A stretch of 64,000 bases of DNA. Origin: Paracoccus aestuarii (lineage in GTDB: Bacteria; Pseudomonadota; Alphaproteobacteria; Rhodobacterales; Rhodobacteraceae). The DNA is taken from assembly GCF_028553885.1 (NCBI RefSeq), contig NZ_CP067169.1, positions 1 to 64,000 of the forward strand, read 5' to 3'. The notes beneath the pieces are model-generated. The model saw only the letters and a list, made by a program, of their open reading frames with translations. It was not told the DNA's origin and did no database searches. The position numbers were made by a program, and so were the translations under genes. Shown one piece after another: positions 22,431 to 32,069 of the stretch (the stretch's first letter is position 1; every line of letters starts with the position of its first letter).

Positions 22431-22468
22431 CTGCCATTTGCCCCTAAAGTCTGATGGTCAAATGGCAG
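22431..22468. promoter_or_regulatory. Inverted repeat upstream of xoxF, possible operator
   Basis: Arms CTGCCATTTG (22431-22440) and CAAATGGCAG (22459-22468) are perfect 10-bp inverted repeats separated by 18 bases. They lie about 105-142 bases upstream of the xoxF start codon and downstream of the fghA stop. The spacing of arm centres (28 bases) is not a simple dimer-operator spacing, so it could instead be the stem of an RNA hairpin. In Paracoccus denitrificans the FlhSR two-component system controls xoxF and frmA, which makes an operator here plausible but unproven. Confidence 0.5.
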
Positions 22469-22495
22469 CGGCGCCGGGAATGTTCGGCAAGCCCG

Positions 22496-23329
22496 TCAGA
22501 CCAGCCGTTCGGCATGCCAGAAGACGTGGTCGGCCATCAGGCTCTGCACGAAGAAATAGCTGTGGTCATGGCCCGCATGCATGCGGAACTGGCCCGGCTG
22601 GCGGCGGGCGGTCATGGCATGGGCCAGTGCCTCGGGGCGCAGCAGGTCCAGGAACTGGTCGGCGGCGCCCTGGTCGATCAGCACCTCGCCCGGAAAGCCC
22701 CGTTCGGTCATCAGCAGGGTGGCGTCATGGGCGCGCCAGGCCTGGGCGTCGTCGCCCAGATAGGCGGTGAACTGCTTGCGGCCCCAATCCGATTCCGTCG
22801 GATTGGCGATGGGCGCAAAGGCCGACACGGTGCGGTAGCGGTCGGGATGGGTCATCGCGATGGTCAGCGCGCCATGCCCGCCCATGGAATGGCCGGTGAT
22901 TCCCATCGCATCGCCATCGACCGCGAAATTGTCGCAGACCAGCGCGGGCAGCTCCTCGACAACATAATCCCACATGCGGAAATGCGGCTTCCACGGGTCC
23001 TGCGTCGCGTTGACATAGAAACCCGCGCCCTGGCCCAGGTCATAGGCCTCGTCATTGGCCACGCCCTCGCCGCGGGGCGAGGTGTCGGGAAAGACCATGG
23101 CGATGCCGGCCTCGTCGCACCATTGCTGGGCGGCGGCCTTGGTCATCGCGTTCTCATGCGTGCAGGTCAGGCCCGACAGGTACCACAGCACCGGCACCGG
23201 GCCGTGCAGCGCCATCTCGGGCAGGTAGACCGCGAAGGTCATGTCGGTGCCGGTCGCCTGCGACTTGTGGCGATAGACGCCTTGGGTGCCGCCGAAGCTG
23301 CGGGTCTCGGACAGGGTCTCAAGGCTCAT
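22496..23329 (-). CDS. fghA: S-formylglutathione hydrolase
   Basis: Alpha/beta hydrolase that splits S-formylglutathione to formate and glutathione, the step after FrmA. 277 residues with the nucleophile elbow GITGHSMGGHGAL (Ser148), acid D224 in DQGAADQFL and H256 in HAGHDHSYFF; the N-terminal LWYLSGLTCTHENAMTKAAA segment is typical of the esterase D family. The start overlaps the acetyltransferase gene upstream by 11 bases, so it is read from the same transcript as frmA, clpP-like and the acetyltransferase, or at least coupled to the last. Confidence 0.96.
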   Translation of the reverse strand: MSLETLSETRSFGGTQGVYRHKSQATGTDMTFAVYLPEMALHGPVPVLWYLSGLTCTHENAMTKAAAQQWCDEAGIAMVFPDTSPRGEGVANDEAYDLGQGAGFYVNATQDPWKPHFRMWDYVVEELPALVCDNFAVDGDAMGITGHSMGGHGALTIAMTHPDRYRTVSAFAPIANPTESDWGRKQFTAYLGDDAQAWRAHDATLLMTERGFPGEVLIDQGAADQFLDLLRPEALAHAMTARRQPGQFRMHAGHDHSYFFVQSLMADHVFWHAERLV

Positions 23330-23840
23330 TCGTCTCTCCCTTCAGGGTGTGGAACATGACCAGCGCGTCGACCGGCCCAAGCTGGGGATGACGAAACGCG
23401 CCCGGCAGCCGCCCGACAACAGAAAATCCTGCCTTCTGCCACAAATGGACGGCATCGGCATTGGTCGAGACGACGAAGTTGAACTGCATCGCCGCGAAAC
23501 CGTGGCCCAGGGCCCAGGTCTTGGCATGATCGACCAAGGCCCGTGCCACCCCGCGCCCGCGCATCTGCGGATCGGTCGCGAAGGAGGCGTTGGCCACATG
23601 CGATCCGCCGGCGGGGCGGTTCTCGCCCACATGGCTGGTGCCCACGACGCGGCAGTCAACCTCGGCCACGAAGACGGTGAAGGGCCGGGCGAACCAGTCC
23701 TCCAGCGCCTCGTCGCGGGTGATGTCGCGCGGGATGCAGTAGGTCTGCCCCGCGCGATAGACGGGGTGCAGGATCGACCAGATCGCGTCGCCATCCCCCG
23801 CCGTGGCCGGGCGGATCGTCACACCGCCCGCTGCGGTCAT
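23319..23840 (-). CDS. GNAT-family N-acetyltransferase
   Basis: A 173-residue acetyltransferase with the acetyl-CoA loop DPQMRGRGVARALVDHAKTW (Q/RxxGxG/A) and the beta-strand pair VFVAEVDCRVVGTSHVGENR. The substrate cannot be told from sequence. It sits between the ClpP-like gene (four-base ATGA overlap) and fghA (11-base overlap), so it is co-translated inside the formaldehyde oxidation operon. Whether it works in one-carbon metabolism or is a passenger is unknown. Confidence 0.88.
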   Translation of the reverse strand: MTAAGGVTIRPATAGDGDAIWSILHPVYRAGQTYCIPRDITRDEALEDWFARPFTVFVAEVDCRVVGTSHVGENRPAGGSHVANASFATDPQMRGRGVARALVDHAKTWALGHGFAAMQFNFVVSTNADAVHLWQKAGFSVVGRLPGAFRHPQLGPVDALVMFHTLKGETNEP

Positions 23841-24475
23841 TTCAGGTCGTCCACGCTGCGGATCACCTGACCCAGCAGCCCGTAATCCAGCGCCTCCTGG
23901 GTGTTCAGCCAGAAGTCGCGATGGGTGTCCTTCTCGATCCGCTCGACCGACTGGCCGGTCGCATCGGCAAAGATCTGGTTCAGGCGGTCGCGCATCAGGC
24001 GGACCTGTTCGGCCTGGATCATCATGTCCGACGACGTGCCGCCGATCCCGCCCGAGGGCTGGTGGATCAGGAAGCGCGTGTTGGGCAGGCAGTAGCGGTT
24101 TTCCTTTTTCGCCGCGACGAAGATCAGCGCGCCGGCCGAGGCCACCCAGCCCGAGCCGATGGTGCGCACGGTCGGACGGATGAACTTGATCACGTCATGG
24201 ATCATGTCGCCCGATTCCACATGCCCGCCGGGGGACGAGATCAGCATATTGATGGGCCGGTCGCTGTCCTCGGCCAAGGCCAGCAGATGGGCCACGGTGC
24301 GCTGCGCCAGCTTGTCGTTGATGGCGCCCGCCACGATGACGGTGCGCGACTTGAAGTACAGCTTGCCGATCTTGTCGCCTTCGGGAAGGCCCAGGCCGCC
24401 ATCCTTGTCGCCCTTGGGCTGGCGGTCGTCGTCTTCCTCGTGATCGTCGTCGTCGTCCAGCCACTGGTGGCGCAT
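23837..24475 (-). CDS. ClpP-family serine protease with acidic N-terminal tail
   Basis: A 212-residue ClpP-like peptidase with triad S113 (GWVASAGALI), H138 (FLIHQPSGG) and D187 (THRDFWLN), and the oxyanion SSPGGHVESG. The core is complete, but the first 30 residues are an unusual charged tail, with DDDDDHEEDDDR at about 7-18. No ClpX or ClpA gene is near. I chose ATG 24475 because AAGGAGC lies seven bases upstream; the frame extends to 24517 but that part lies in a hairpin. Location between frmA and the acetyltransferase is unexpected for a protease; a role in turnover of methylotrophy proteins is only a guess. Confidence 0.85.
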   Translation of the reverse strand: MRHQWLDDDDDHEEDDDRQPKGDKDGGLGLPEGDKIGKLYFKSRTVIVAGAINDKLAQRTVAHLLALAEDSDRPINMLISSPGGHVESGDMIHDVIKFIRPTVRTIGSGWVASAGALIFVAAKKENRYCLPNTRFLIHQPSGGIGGTSSDMMIQAEQVRLMRDRLNQIFADATGQSVERIEKDTHRDFWLNTQEALDYGLLGQVIRSVDDLK

Positions 24476-24505
24476 GGGCCTGCTCCTTCGTTCATTCTTA
24501 TGGCG

Positions 24506-24531
24506 ACGGCGGGGCACGCGGGCCCCGCCGT
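24506..24531. terminator. Stem-loop between frmA and the ClpP-like gene
   Basis: Perfect 10-bp stem (ACGGCGGGGC / GCCCCGCCGT) with a 6-base loop. It lies 27 bases downstream of the frmA stop on the coding (minus) strand. On that strand no T-run follows; on the plus strand TTCTTTT follows. It may cause partial termination after frmA or mark an mRNA end; the downstream genes would then need their own promoter. Confidence 0.5.
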
Positions 24532-24557
24532 TCTTTTACCTAAGCAGCCGTGAAGGA

Positions 24558-25688
<1,131 letters not shown>

Positions 25689-25729
25689 ATGGTCTTCTCC
25701 TTCTGCCTTCCGGCATGCTGGTCAGGGCG

Positions 25730-25752
25730 AAGGGGCCGGAATGCGGCCCCTT
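25730..25752. terminator. Stem-loop between gfa and frmA
   Basis: Arms AAGGGGCCG and CGGCCCCTT form a perfect 9-bp stem with loop GAATG. It lies between the gfa stop (25785) and the frmA start (25688) on the minus strand. No T-run follows in the direction of transcription (CGCCCTGACC), so it is probably an intercistronic hairpin and not a full terminator. Confidence 0.45.
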
Positions 25753-25784
25753 TGGGGGTTTGTTCCAGCCGGGCGGGCCCGGCG

Positions 25785-26372
25785 TCAAGCGGGCAGCGCA
25801 CCCGAGCGTCGGACCAGATGGGTCGCGATGGCGTCCATCAGGGCCGGTGACAGGGCATCATAGGGTTCCAGCCCCAGCTCGCGCAGGCGCGACCGGATGC
25901 CGTCCATCCGCGACGGATCCACGCCGCCTTCGATGGCCGAGCTGACGAAGGCCGCGAATTCGGGCGGCGACCAGCCCTGGTCCGTCGACAGTTCGGTATG
26001 GACGAAATCCAGCCCGTAGAAGGGATGGTCCTTGTCGTCGATGCGGCCATACATATGGACCCCGCAGCGGCGGCAGCGATGGCGGCGGATGGCGGCACCG
26101 GGATCCACGACCTCCAGCAGGTCCTGGCCGTCGATGACCCGGATCGCGTCGCGCGGCACCACCGCGACCAGCGAAAAGGCCGCGCCGGGCGGTTTCCAGC
26201 ATCGGGTACAGCCGCAGACATGGTTATGCGCGGTCTGGGCGCCCACATGGACGCGCACCGGGTCGGCGGGGCAGTGACAGCTGAGCACGCCGCCCGAAAA
26301 GCCCGGCCGGGCCTTGGGGACGCCGTGATCGACGGCGGGGTGGATAGGCACGCCTTGGGTGCTGGTCATCAT
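25785..26372 (-). CDS. gfa: Glutathione-dependent formaldehyde-activating enzyme
   Basis: Zinc protein that speeds the addition of formaldehyde to glutathione. 195 residues, as in Paracoccus denitrificans Gfa. Cysteines expected for the two zinc sites are present: [24 protein letters not shown] and [13 protein letters not shown]. The end [20 protein letters not shown] is also typical. The ATG at 26372 has a second Met next to it. frmA follows on the same strand after 96 bases, as in Paracoccus denitrificans. Confidence 0.96.
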   Translation of the reverse strand: MMTSTQGVPIHPAVDHGVPKARPGFSGGVLSCHCPADPVRVHVGAQTAHNHVCGCTRCWKPPGAAFSLVAVVPRDAIRVIDGQDLLEVVDPGAAIRRHRCRRCGVHMYGRIDDKDHPFYGLDFVHTELSTDQGWSPPEFAAFVSSAIEGGVDPSRMDGIRSRLRELGLEPYDALSPALMDAIATHLVRRSGALPA

Positions 26373-26448
26373 CCTCTCCCTCGGCTGACCGGGCGATCAC
26401 CAAGGTCGCCGCTGCGGGGATGATGGGCAAGTCAGCGGAAGGTTGTAG

Positions 26449-26470
26449 CAGCCCGGCCGCGGCCGGGCTG
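26449..26470. terminator. GC palindrome downstream of grpE
   Basis: A perfect 22-bp palindrome (CAGCCCGGCCG and its complement) begins 25 bases after the grpE stop, in the direction of transcription. It can fold into a stable hairpin in the grpE message, but the following bases (CTACAACCTTCC) are not a T-run. It may stabilise the 3' end or act in Rho-linked termination. Confidence 0.45.
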
Positions 26471-26494
26471 GATCGGGGTCGCGCCCGCGGGCGT

Positions 26495-27025
26495 TCAGGA
26501 TGCCGGGGTCGAGGAGACGCCCACCTTGGCCGGGCGCAGCAGCCGGTCATGCAGGCGGAAGCCGTTATCCATCACCTGGATGACATTGCCGGCCACGGTG
26601 CCGGGCACGGGGGCCTCGAACATGGCCTCGTGGATGGCGGGGTCGAACTTCTCGCCCGGTTCGGGGCGGATGATGGTGATGCCGTGCTTGGTGAAGACGT
26701 TGGACAGCTCGCGCAGGGTCAGCTCGACCCCCTCGATCAGGGCCGAGGCGCCGGCGCGCTGTTCGTCGGTGGCCGCGTCCAGCGCGCGGGTCAGCGCGTC
26801 ATGGACCGGCAGCAGGTCGCGGGCCAAGCGCGATCCGCCATATTGCTCGGCGTCGCGGCGGTCCTTGTCGGCGCGCTTGCGCGAGTTCTCGGCATCCGCC
26901 AGGGCGCGCATCCACTTGTCGCGCAATTCGTCCCGTTCGGCCGAAACCCGGGCCAGTTCGTCATCGTCCTGCGCCAGCGGGTCTTCCATGAACTGGTCCT
27001 GTTGCGGTTCGTTCTGATCGGTCAT
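26495..27025 (-). CDS. grpE: Nucleotide exchange factor GrpE
   Basis: Exchanges nucleotide on DnaK. 176 residues with an acidic N-terminus (about 1-30), a long coiled coil (about 25-75, DELARVSAERDELRDKWMRA and DAENSRKRADKDRRDAEQ), and a C-terminal beta domain with GVELTLRELSNVFTKHGI, FDPAIHEAMFEAP and the usual NGFRLHDRLLRPAKVGVS ending. It follows hrcA by only six bases on the minus strand, so the two form a heat-shock operon. Confidence 0.96.
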   Translation of the reverse strand: MTDQNEPQQDQFMEDPLAQDDDELARVSAERDELRDKWMRALADAENSRKRADKDRRDAEQYGGSRLARDLLPVHDALTRALDAATDEQRAGASALIEGVELTLRELSNVFTKHGITIIRPEPGEKFDPAIHEAMFEAPVPGTVAGNVIQVMDNGFRLHDRLLRPAKVGVSSTPAS

Positions 27026-27031
27026 CCTGTT

Positions 27032-28087
27032 TCATCCTTTCCGGCCGGACAGCACCCGGCCGACCAGCTGGGCGGTGTAATCGACGATCGGCACGATCCG
27101 GCCGTAATTCAGCCGGGTCGGACCGATGACACCCACCGCCCCCACTATCTTACGGTCGGCATTCATATAGGGGGAAACCACCAGAGCGGAACCCGAAAGT
27201 GAAAAAAGCTTGTTTTCGGAGCCGATGAAGATGCGCACCCCCTCGCCGCGTTCGGTCAGTTCCAGGAATTCCACGATGTCGCGCTTGCGTTCCAGATCGT
27301 CGAAGAGGATGCGGATGCGGTCCAGATCCGCGACCTCGCTGTCCAGCAGATGCGACCGGCCCCGCACGATCAGGCGCGGATCGGTCGCCTCGGCCCCCCA
27401 TTGCGCCAGGCCCGATTCGACCAGCGCGGCCGCCAGCACGTCCAGCTCGCGCCGCCGGGCGCTGATCTGATGGGCCAGATGGCTGCGCAGTTCGGCCAGG
27501 GTGCGGCCCTCGGCCATGGCATTGAGGAAATTGCCCGCCTCGCGCATCGAGGAGGGCGTCTGGCCCGGCGGAGGGGTGAAGATGCGGTTCTCGACATGGC
27601 CGTCGGCGAAGACCAGCACGACCAGGGCGCGGTCCGCGCCCAGGCTGACGAATTCGATATGGCGGATGGGCGCCTCGTGCTTGGGCATCAGCACCAGCGA
27701 GGCGCCCCGGGTGATCGACGACAGCGCCGTGCTGACCCGGTCCAGCAGCACGCCCGTCTCGGGGTCGTCATTGCCCAATGTCTGGTCGATGGCGGCGCGG
27801 TCGCCGGCGGTCAGGGAATCGACCTCCATCATGCCGTCGACGAAGAGCCGCAGCCCCAGCTGCGAGGGCAGCCGCCCCGCGCTGACATGGGGGCTGTCCA
27901 GCAGGCCCATGAATTCCAGGTCCTGCATCACGTTGCGGATGGTCGCGGCGCTGACCTTTTCCGACAGCGCCCGCGTCAGGGTGCGCGAGCCCACCGGCTC
28001 GCCCGTTTCCAGATAGGATTCGACGACCCGGCGAAACACCTCGCGGGACCGGTCGTTCAGCTCGTTCAGCAGCGATTCCTGGGTCAT
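27032..28087 (-). CDS. hrcA: Heat-inducible transcription repressor HrcA
   Basis: Repressor of chaperone genes that binds the CIRCE inverted repeat. 351 residues with an N-terminal winged helix (RSREVFRRVVESYLETGEPV, SEKVSAATIRNVMQDLEFMG) and the C-terminal regions ALVVLVFADGHVENRI and YGRIVPIVDYTAQLVGRVL. No CIRCE element is visible in this window, so its targets are elsewhere. It is divergent from rph. Upstream on its strand there is a heat-shock sigma-factor-like promoter candidate (28139-28167). Confidence 0.95.
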   Translation of the reverse strand: MTQESLLNELNDRSREVFRRVVESYLETGEPVGSRTLTRALSEKVSAATIRNVMQDLEFMGLLDSPHVSAGRLPSQLGLRLFVDGMMEVDSLTAGDRAAIDQTLGNDDPETGVLLDRVSTALSSITRGASLVLMPKHEAPIRHIEFVSLGADRALVVLVFADGHVENRIFTPPPGQTPSSMREAGNFLNAMAEGRTLAELRSHLAHQISARRRELDVLAAALVESGLAQWGAEATDPRLIVRGRSHLLDSEVADLDRIRILFDDLERKRDIVEFLELTERGEGVRIFIGSENKLFSLSGSALVVSPYMNADRKIVGAVGVIGPTRLNYGRIVPIVDYTAQLVGRVLSGRKG

Positions 28088-28138
28088 GGCCCCTGTCTTG
28101 TGACCCCGCTTGGGGTTGCGTGAGGCTGCCCTCGGGCG

Positions 28139-28167
28139 GTATGGGGCAGCTGTCTTCTCGAAAAAGG
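28139..28167 (-). promoter_or_regulatory. RpoH-like promoter candidate for hrcA-grpE
   Basis: Read on the minus strand, CTTTTTCG and CCCCATAC are separated by about a dozen bases. CCCCAT is the conserved -10 of heat-shock (RpoH) promoters; the -35 deviates from CTTGAA. It ends about 50 bases before the hrcA start codon. Suggested by position and partial match only. Confidence 0.35.
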
Positions 28168-28174
28168 AATAGTC

Positions 28175-28888
28175 ATGCGCCCTTCTGGCCGGAATCTAGC
28201 CCAAATGCGCCCGATTTCAATCGAAACCGGGGTGATGCGGCATGCCGAGGGGTCCTGTCTGATCCGCTGCGGCGACACGCATGTCCTGTGCACCGCCACG
28301 ATCGAGGACAATCCGCCGCGCTTTCTGAAGGGCACCGGACTGGGCTGGGTCACCGCGGAATACGGCATGCTGCCCCGTGCGACCCACAGCCGCAACCGCC
28401 GCGAGGCGGCCCAGGGCAAGCAATCGGGCCGCACCCAGGAGATCCAGCGCCTGATCGGGCGCAGCCTGCGCGCGGGCATCGACCGCAGCGCCTTGGGCGA
28501 GCGCCAGATCAGCATCGATTGCGACGTGATCCAGGCCGATGGCGGGACGCGCTGCGCCTCGATCACCGGGGGCTGGGTCGCGCTGCGCCTGGCGGTGAAC
28601 AAGCTGCTGAAGGCGGGCGCGATCGCCAGCGACCCGATCATCGACCATGTGGCCGCGGTCAGCTGCGGCATCTATGCCGGCCAGCCGCTGCTGGACCTGG
28701 ACTATGCCGAGGACAGCGAGGCGGGCGTGGACGGGAACTTCATCCTGACCGGCGCGGGCCGGCTGATCGAGGTGCAGATGTCGGCCGAGGGGGCCACATT
28801 CTCGCGCGAGGAGATGGACCGGCTGCTGGACCTAGCGCAGGCGGGCATGGCCGACCTGGTCGCCGCGCAGAAGGCGGCCCTGGCATGA
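28175..28888 (+). CDS. rph: Ribonuclease PH
   Basis: Phosphate-dependent exoribonuclease that trims tRNA 3' ends. 237 residues opening [20 protein letters not shown], with the catalytic and RNA-binding parts [37 protein letters not shown] and [18 protein letters not shown]. The ATG at 28175 gives the standard N-terminus. The stop overlaps the rdgB start (ATGA), beginning a plus-strand operon rph-rdgB-hemW. Confidence 0.97.
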   Translation: MRPSGRNLAQMRPISIETGVMRHAEGSCLIRCGDTHVLCTATIEDNPPRFLKGTGLGWVTAEYGMLPRATHSRNRREAAQGKQSGRTQEIQRLIGRSLRAGIDRSALGERQISIDCDVIQADGGTRCASITGGWVALRLAVNKLLKAGAIASDPIIDHVAAVSCGIYAGQPLLDLDYAEDSEAGVDGNFILTGAGRLIEVQMSAEGATFSREEMDRLLDLAQAGMADLVAAQKAALA

Positions 28889-29502
28889 GGCGCTTTGCCG
28901 AGACGCGGATGCTGGTGGCCACGCACAATGCCGGCAAGCTGGAGGAGATGCGCGCCCTGCTGGAGCCCTATGGGGTCGAGGTGGTCGGCGCGGCGCAGAT
29001 GGACCTGCCCGAGCCCGAGGAGACCGAGACCACCTTTGCCGGCAATGCCCGCATCAAGGCGCGCGCGGCGATGGAGGCGACGGGGCTGGCCGTGCTGGCC
29101 GATGACAGCGGCATCTGCATCGACGCGCTGGACGGCGCGCCGGGCGTGCAGACCGCCGATTGGGCCGAGACCGGGCAAGGCCGCGATTTCGCCATGGCCA
29201 TGCAGCGCAGCCATGATGCCATCGCCGCGACCGGCGCCCCTGCCCCGCATCACGCCCAGTTCCGCTGCACGCTGGTGCTGATGTGGCCGGACGGGCATGA
29301 CGAGATCTTCGAGGGCGTGCTGCCCGGCCAGGTCGTCTGGCCGCCGCGCGGCGCGCAGGGCCATGGCTATGACCCGATCTTCATGCCCGACGGCCATGAC
29401 CGCACCATGGGCGAGATGAGCACCGAGACCAAGAACAGCCTCAGCCATCGCGCCCTGGCGGTGCGGCGGATGATCGAGGCCTGCTTCGATCCCGCGCGCT
29501 GA
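28885..29502 (+). CDS. rdgB: Non-canonical purine NTP pyrophosphatase (RdgB/HAM1)
   Basis: Removes dITP, dXTP and ITP from the nucleotide pool. 205 residues with [57 protein letters not shown], and the C-terminal [18 protein letters not shown] (the SHR motif). Start fixed by overlap with rph; its stop overlaps the hemW start by one base (TGATG). Confidence 0.96.
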   Translation: MRRFAETRMLVATHNAGKLEEMRALLEPYGVEVVGAAQMDLPEPEETETTFAGNARIKARAAMEATGLAVLADDSGICIDALDGAPGVQTADWAETGQGRDFAMAMQRSHDAIAATGAPAPHHAQFRCTLVLMWPDGHDEIFEGVLPGQVVWPPRGAQGHGYDPIFMPDGHDRTMGEMSTETKNSLSHRALAVRRMIEACFDPAR

Positions 29503-30656
29503 TGGAGGATTGGCGCGCAGGGGGCTTTGGGCTCTATGTCCATTGGCCGTTCTGCGCGGCCAAATGCCCCTATTGCGACTTCAACAGCCATGTGACCGCC
29601 CATGTGGACCAGGCGCGATGGGCCCGGGCGCTGAGCGCCGAGATCGCGCGGCTGGCCGCCCAGACCCCGGGGCGGCATCTGGGCAGCATCTTCTTCGGGG
29701 GCGGAACGCCGTCGCTGATGCTGCCCGAGACGGTCGATGCGGTCATCACCGCGGCGCGGGCCGGGTGGGGCTTTGCCAATGACATCGAGATCTCGCTGGA
29801 GGCCAATCCGACCAGCGTGGAGAAGACCCGATTTGAGGGCTATGCGCAGGCGGGGGTGACGCGCCTGTCAATGGGCATCCAGGCGCTGAACGACGCGGAT
29901 CTGCGGCGGCTTGGGCGGATGCATTCGGCGGCCGAGGCGCGGGCTGCCTTCGACGTGGCGCGCGGCTGTTTCGGGCGGGTCAGCTTCGATCTGATCTATG
30001 CCCGGCAGGGGCAGGACCGCGCGTCCTGGCGGCGCGAGCTGTCCGAGGCGCTGTCTATGGCGGTCGATCACCTGTCGCTTTATCAGCTGACGATCGAGCC
30101 GGGGACGGCCTTTGGCGCCCGGGCCGAGGCGGGCAAGCTGCGCGACCTGCCCGATGACGATCTGTCGGCGGACATGTATCACGACACGCAGGAGATCTGC
30201 GAGGCGGCGGGGATGCCGGGATACGAGGTGTCGAACCACGCCCCCGCGGGATCCGAGAGCCGTCACAACCTGGTCTATTGGCGGCAGGGCGATTGGGCCG
30301 CGGTGGGGCCCGGTGCGCATGGGCGGCTGACGTTGGACGGGGGCCGGGTGGCCACCGAGGCGCTGCGCCAGCCCGGGGCCTGGCTGGATGCGGTCGAGCG
30401 GACGGGAACGGGCGAGCTGCCGCGCGAGTTGATCCCGGCGGGCGAACAGGCCACCGAATACCTGCTGATGTCGCTGCGCCTGGCCGAGGGGTTGGACATC
30501 GACCGCTATGACCGGCTGGCCCCCCGGCCCCTGAACCGGGACCGCCTGCGGGCCTTGGAGGCAATGGGGATGGTCGAGGTCACCGGGGGCCGCGTCGCCA
30601 CCACACGCGAGGGGCGGCCGGTTCTGAACGCGGTGCTGAGGGAATTGGCTGACTGA
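29502..30656 (+). CDS. hemW: Radical SAM haem chaperone HemW
   Basis: Formerly annotated as an oxygen-independent coproporphyrinogen III oxidase; proteins of this type bind and transfer haem. 384 residues with the radical-SAM cluster CAAKCPYC inside YVHWPFCAAKCPYCDFNSHV, GGGTPSLM, and the C-terminal HemN-like region NHAPAGSESRHNLVYWRQGD. It lacks the long N-terminal extension of true HemN. Third gene of the rph-rdgB-hemW operon; the next gene begins two bases after its stop. Confidence 0.94.
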   Translation: MEDWRAGGFGLYVHWPFCAAKCPYCDFNSHVTAHVDQARWARALSAEIARLAAQTPGRHLGSIFFGGGTPSLMLPETVDAVITAARAGWGFANDIEISLEANPTSVEKTRFEGYAQAGVTRLSMGIQALNDADLRRLGRMHSAAEARAAFDVARGCFGRVSFDLIYARQGQDRASWRRELSEALSMAVDHLSLYQLTIEPGTAFGARAEAGKLRDLPDDDLSADMYHDTQEICEAAGMPGYEVSNHAPAGSESRHNLVYWRQGDWAAVGPGAHGRLTLDGGRVATEALRQPGAWLDAVERTGTGELPRELIPAGEQATEYLLMSLRLAEGLDIDRYDRLAPRPLNRDRLRALEAMGMVEVTGGRVATTREGRPVLNAVLRELAD

Positions 30657-30657
30657 T

Positions 30658-31014
30658 ATGATGCGACACTTCTGGCTGGGGATCGGATGGCTCTTTGTGG
30701 GTCTGGGGGTCATCGGCATCGCCCTGCCCGTCATGCCGACCGTGCCCTTTCTGCTGGTGGCGGCATGGGCCTTTGCCCGGTCGTCGCCCGCGCTGCGGCA
30801 GCGGATCCTGGATCACCCGACCTATGGCCCGTCCGTCCGCGCATGGCAGGAACGCGGCGCCGTGGGACGGCTGGCCAAGCTGTGGGCCATATCGGCGATG
30901 ACCGTGGGCGTCGCGATTTCCTGGTTCGCAGGGATGCCGCATTGGGTCGTGGCGACGCAGGGGGGGATCTGCGCCGTGGTGGCCTTGTATTTGGCGACGC
31001 GGCCTGAACGATAG
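30658..31014 (+). CDS. YbaN family (DUF454) small inner-membrane protein
   Basis: A 118-residue membrane protein with about three hydrophobic segments (WLGIGWLFVGLGVIGIALPV, VPFLLVAAWAF, and WVVATQGGICAVVALYLATR) and the family hallmarks LPVMPTVPFLLVAAWAFARSS and LDHPTYGPSVRAW. Function unknown. It starts two bases after hemW, so it is the last gene of that operon before the insertion-sequence cluster. Two adjacent ATGs leave the start open by one residue. Confidence 0.9.
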   Translation: MMRHFWLGIGWLFVGLGVIGIALPVMPTVPFLLVAAWAFARSSPALRQRILDHPTYGPSVRAWQERGAVGRLAKLWAISAMTVGVAISWFAGMPHWVVATQGGICAVVALYLATRPER

Positions 31015-31056
31015 GTATGAGCTACCCCGTGAAATTCGATCACTGACAGAAGCTAC

Positions 31057-31291
31057 ACTCCAGACCCATTGATTTCAGGCTGTCGGCGTGGTTCCGGCTC
31101 TTCAAAATGGCCCCGATCGATCAGCAACCTTTTCTGGCGGACCGAGGCGCAAATGGAGCGCCTGAAGCCCATCCTGCCCGAGAGCCGTGGTAAGCCGCGT
31201 ATTGATGATCATCGCGTTCTCATCGACATGATCGTTATCACTTGCACTGGGTTGCGCAGGTGCGACGCGCCAAAGGAATACGGTCCCGCTA
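31057..31291 (+). mobile_element. Truncated IS5-family copy (left end and orfA start)
   Basis: The sequence ACTCCAGACCCATTGAT at 31057 matches the terminal repeat of the complete IS5-type copy beside it. Downstream, from 31111, a frame reads [20 protein letters not shown] and [12 protein letters not shown], the N-terminal third of the same kind of OrfA, with the start codon changed to ATC. The copy stops at 31291, exactly where the complete copy begins. About a quarter of the element remains, in plus orientation, opposite to its neighbour. Confidence 0.8.
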
Positions 31292-31311
31292 GGCTCCAGA
31301 CTCATTAAGTT

Positions 31312-31701
31312 TCACAGCCAGAACAAGACGGTTGCGGCGAGCATGATCGCTGAGAAGAACGTTTCCGGGCAGCGGTCATAACGGGTTGCGACGCGCCTCC
31401 AGTCCTTCAGACGTCCGAACATGATTTCGATGCGGTTACGCCTTTTGTAACGCCGCTTGTCGTATTTGACGGCCTTCTTGCGGGACCTCCGTCCGGGGAT
31501 GCAAACCTTTATCCCCTTGTCTTTCAAAGCGTCTCTGAACCAGTCAGCGTCGTAGCCCCTGTCGGCCAGAGGCCACTCAGCCTTCGGCAGGCTGCCCAGC
31601 AGCGCCGCCGCGCCGGTGTAATCGCTAACCTGGCCGGCCGACATGAAGAACCCGATCGGCCGCCCCTTCGCATCGGCGACAGCGTGCAACTTGGTGTTCA
31701 T
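31312..31701 (-). CDS. IS5-family transposase, OrfB
   Basis: 129 residues from ATG 31701: [20 protein letters not shown], then LADRGYDADWFRDALKDKGI and the conserved YKRRNRIEIMFGRLKDWRRV with the C-terminal catalytic Glu region of IS5 transposases, ending TVLFWL. It overlaps OrfA by four bases and is probably made mainly as an OrfA-OrfB fusion by ribosome slippage. Confidence 0.88.
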   Translation of the reverse strand: MNTKLHAVADAKGRPIGFFMSAGQVSDYTGAAALLGSLPKAEWPLADRGYDADWFRDALKDKGIKVCIPGRRSRKKAVKYDKRRYKRRNRIEIMFGRLKDWRRVATRYDRCPETFFSAIMLAATVLFWL

Positions 31702-32069
31702 ACCGCCTTTGGTGCGCCCGATCTGGCGCCCGCGCCCCCCTTTTTCACCCCAAGGCTCGAGGCCGTGCGGTGTGCCGTGAGATAGGTCGCGTCATTCATG
31801 ATCGTCTTGTGCTCGGCGCTCTCGGCGGCAAGGCCGACCATGATCCGGGCAAAAACCCCGTTATCGCTCCAGCGCTTCCAGCGGTTGTAGAGGGTTTTGG
31901 CCGGGCCGTATTCCTTCGGCGCGTCACACCACCGCAACCCATTACGATTGATGAAAATTATGCCGCTGAGGACGCGACGATCATCGACCCGGGGCTTGCC
32001 ATGGCTCTTGGGAAAGAACGGTTTCAGACGCTCCATTTGGGCGTCGCTCAGCCAGTAAAGATTACTCAT
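31698..32069 (-). CDS. IS5-family transposase, OrfA
   Basis: 123 residues, opening [20 protein letters not shown], with the DUF4096-type region [20 protein letters not shown] and [20 protein letters not shown]. This is the DNA-binding half plus first part of the catalytic domain of IS427-group transposases. The frame ends ARSGAPKAV, but a -1 shift at the A5G6 tract would continue it as [15 protein letters not shown] into OrfB. Confidence 0.88.
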   Translation of the reverse strand: MSNLYWLSDAQMERLKPFFPKSHGKPRVDDRRVLSGIIFINRNGLRWCDAPKEYGPAKTLYNRWKRWSDNGVFARIMVGLAAESAEHKTIMNDATYLTAHRTASSLGVKKGGAGARSGAPKAV

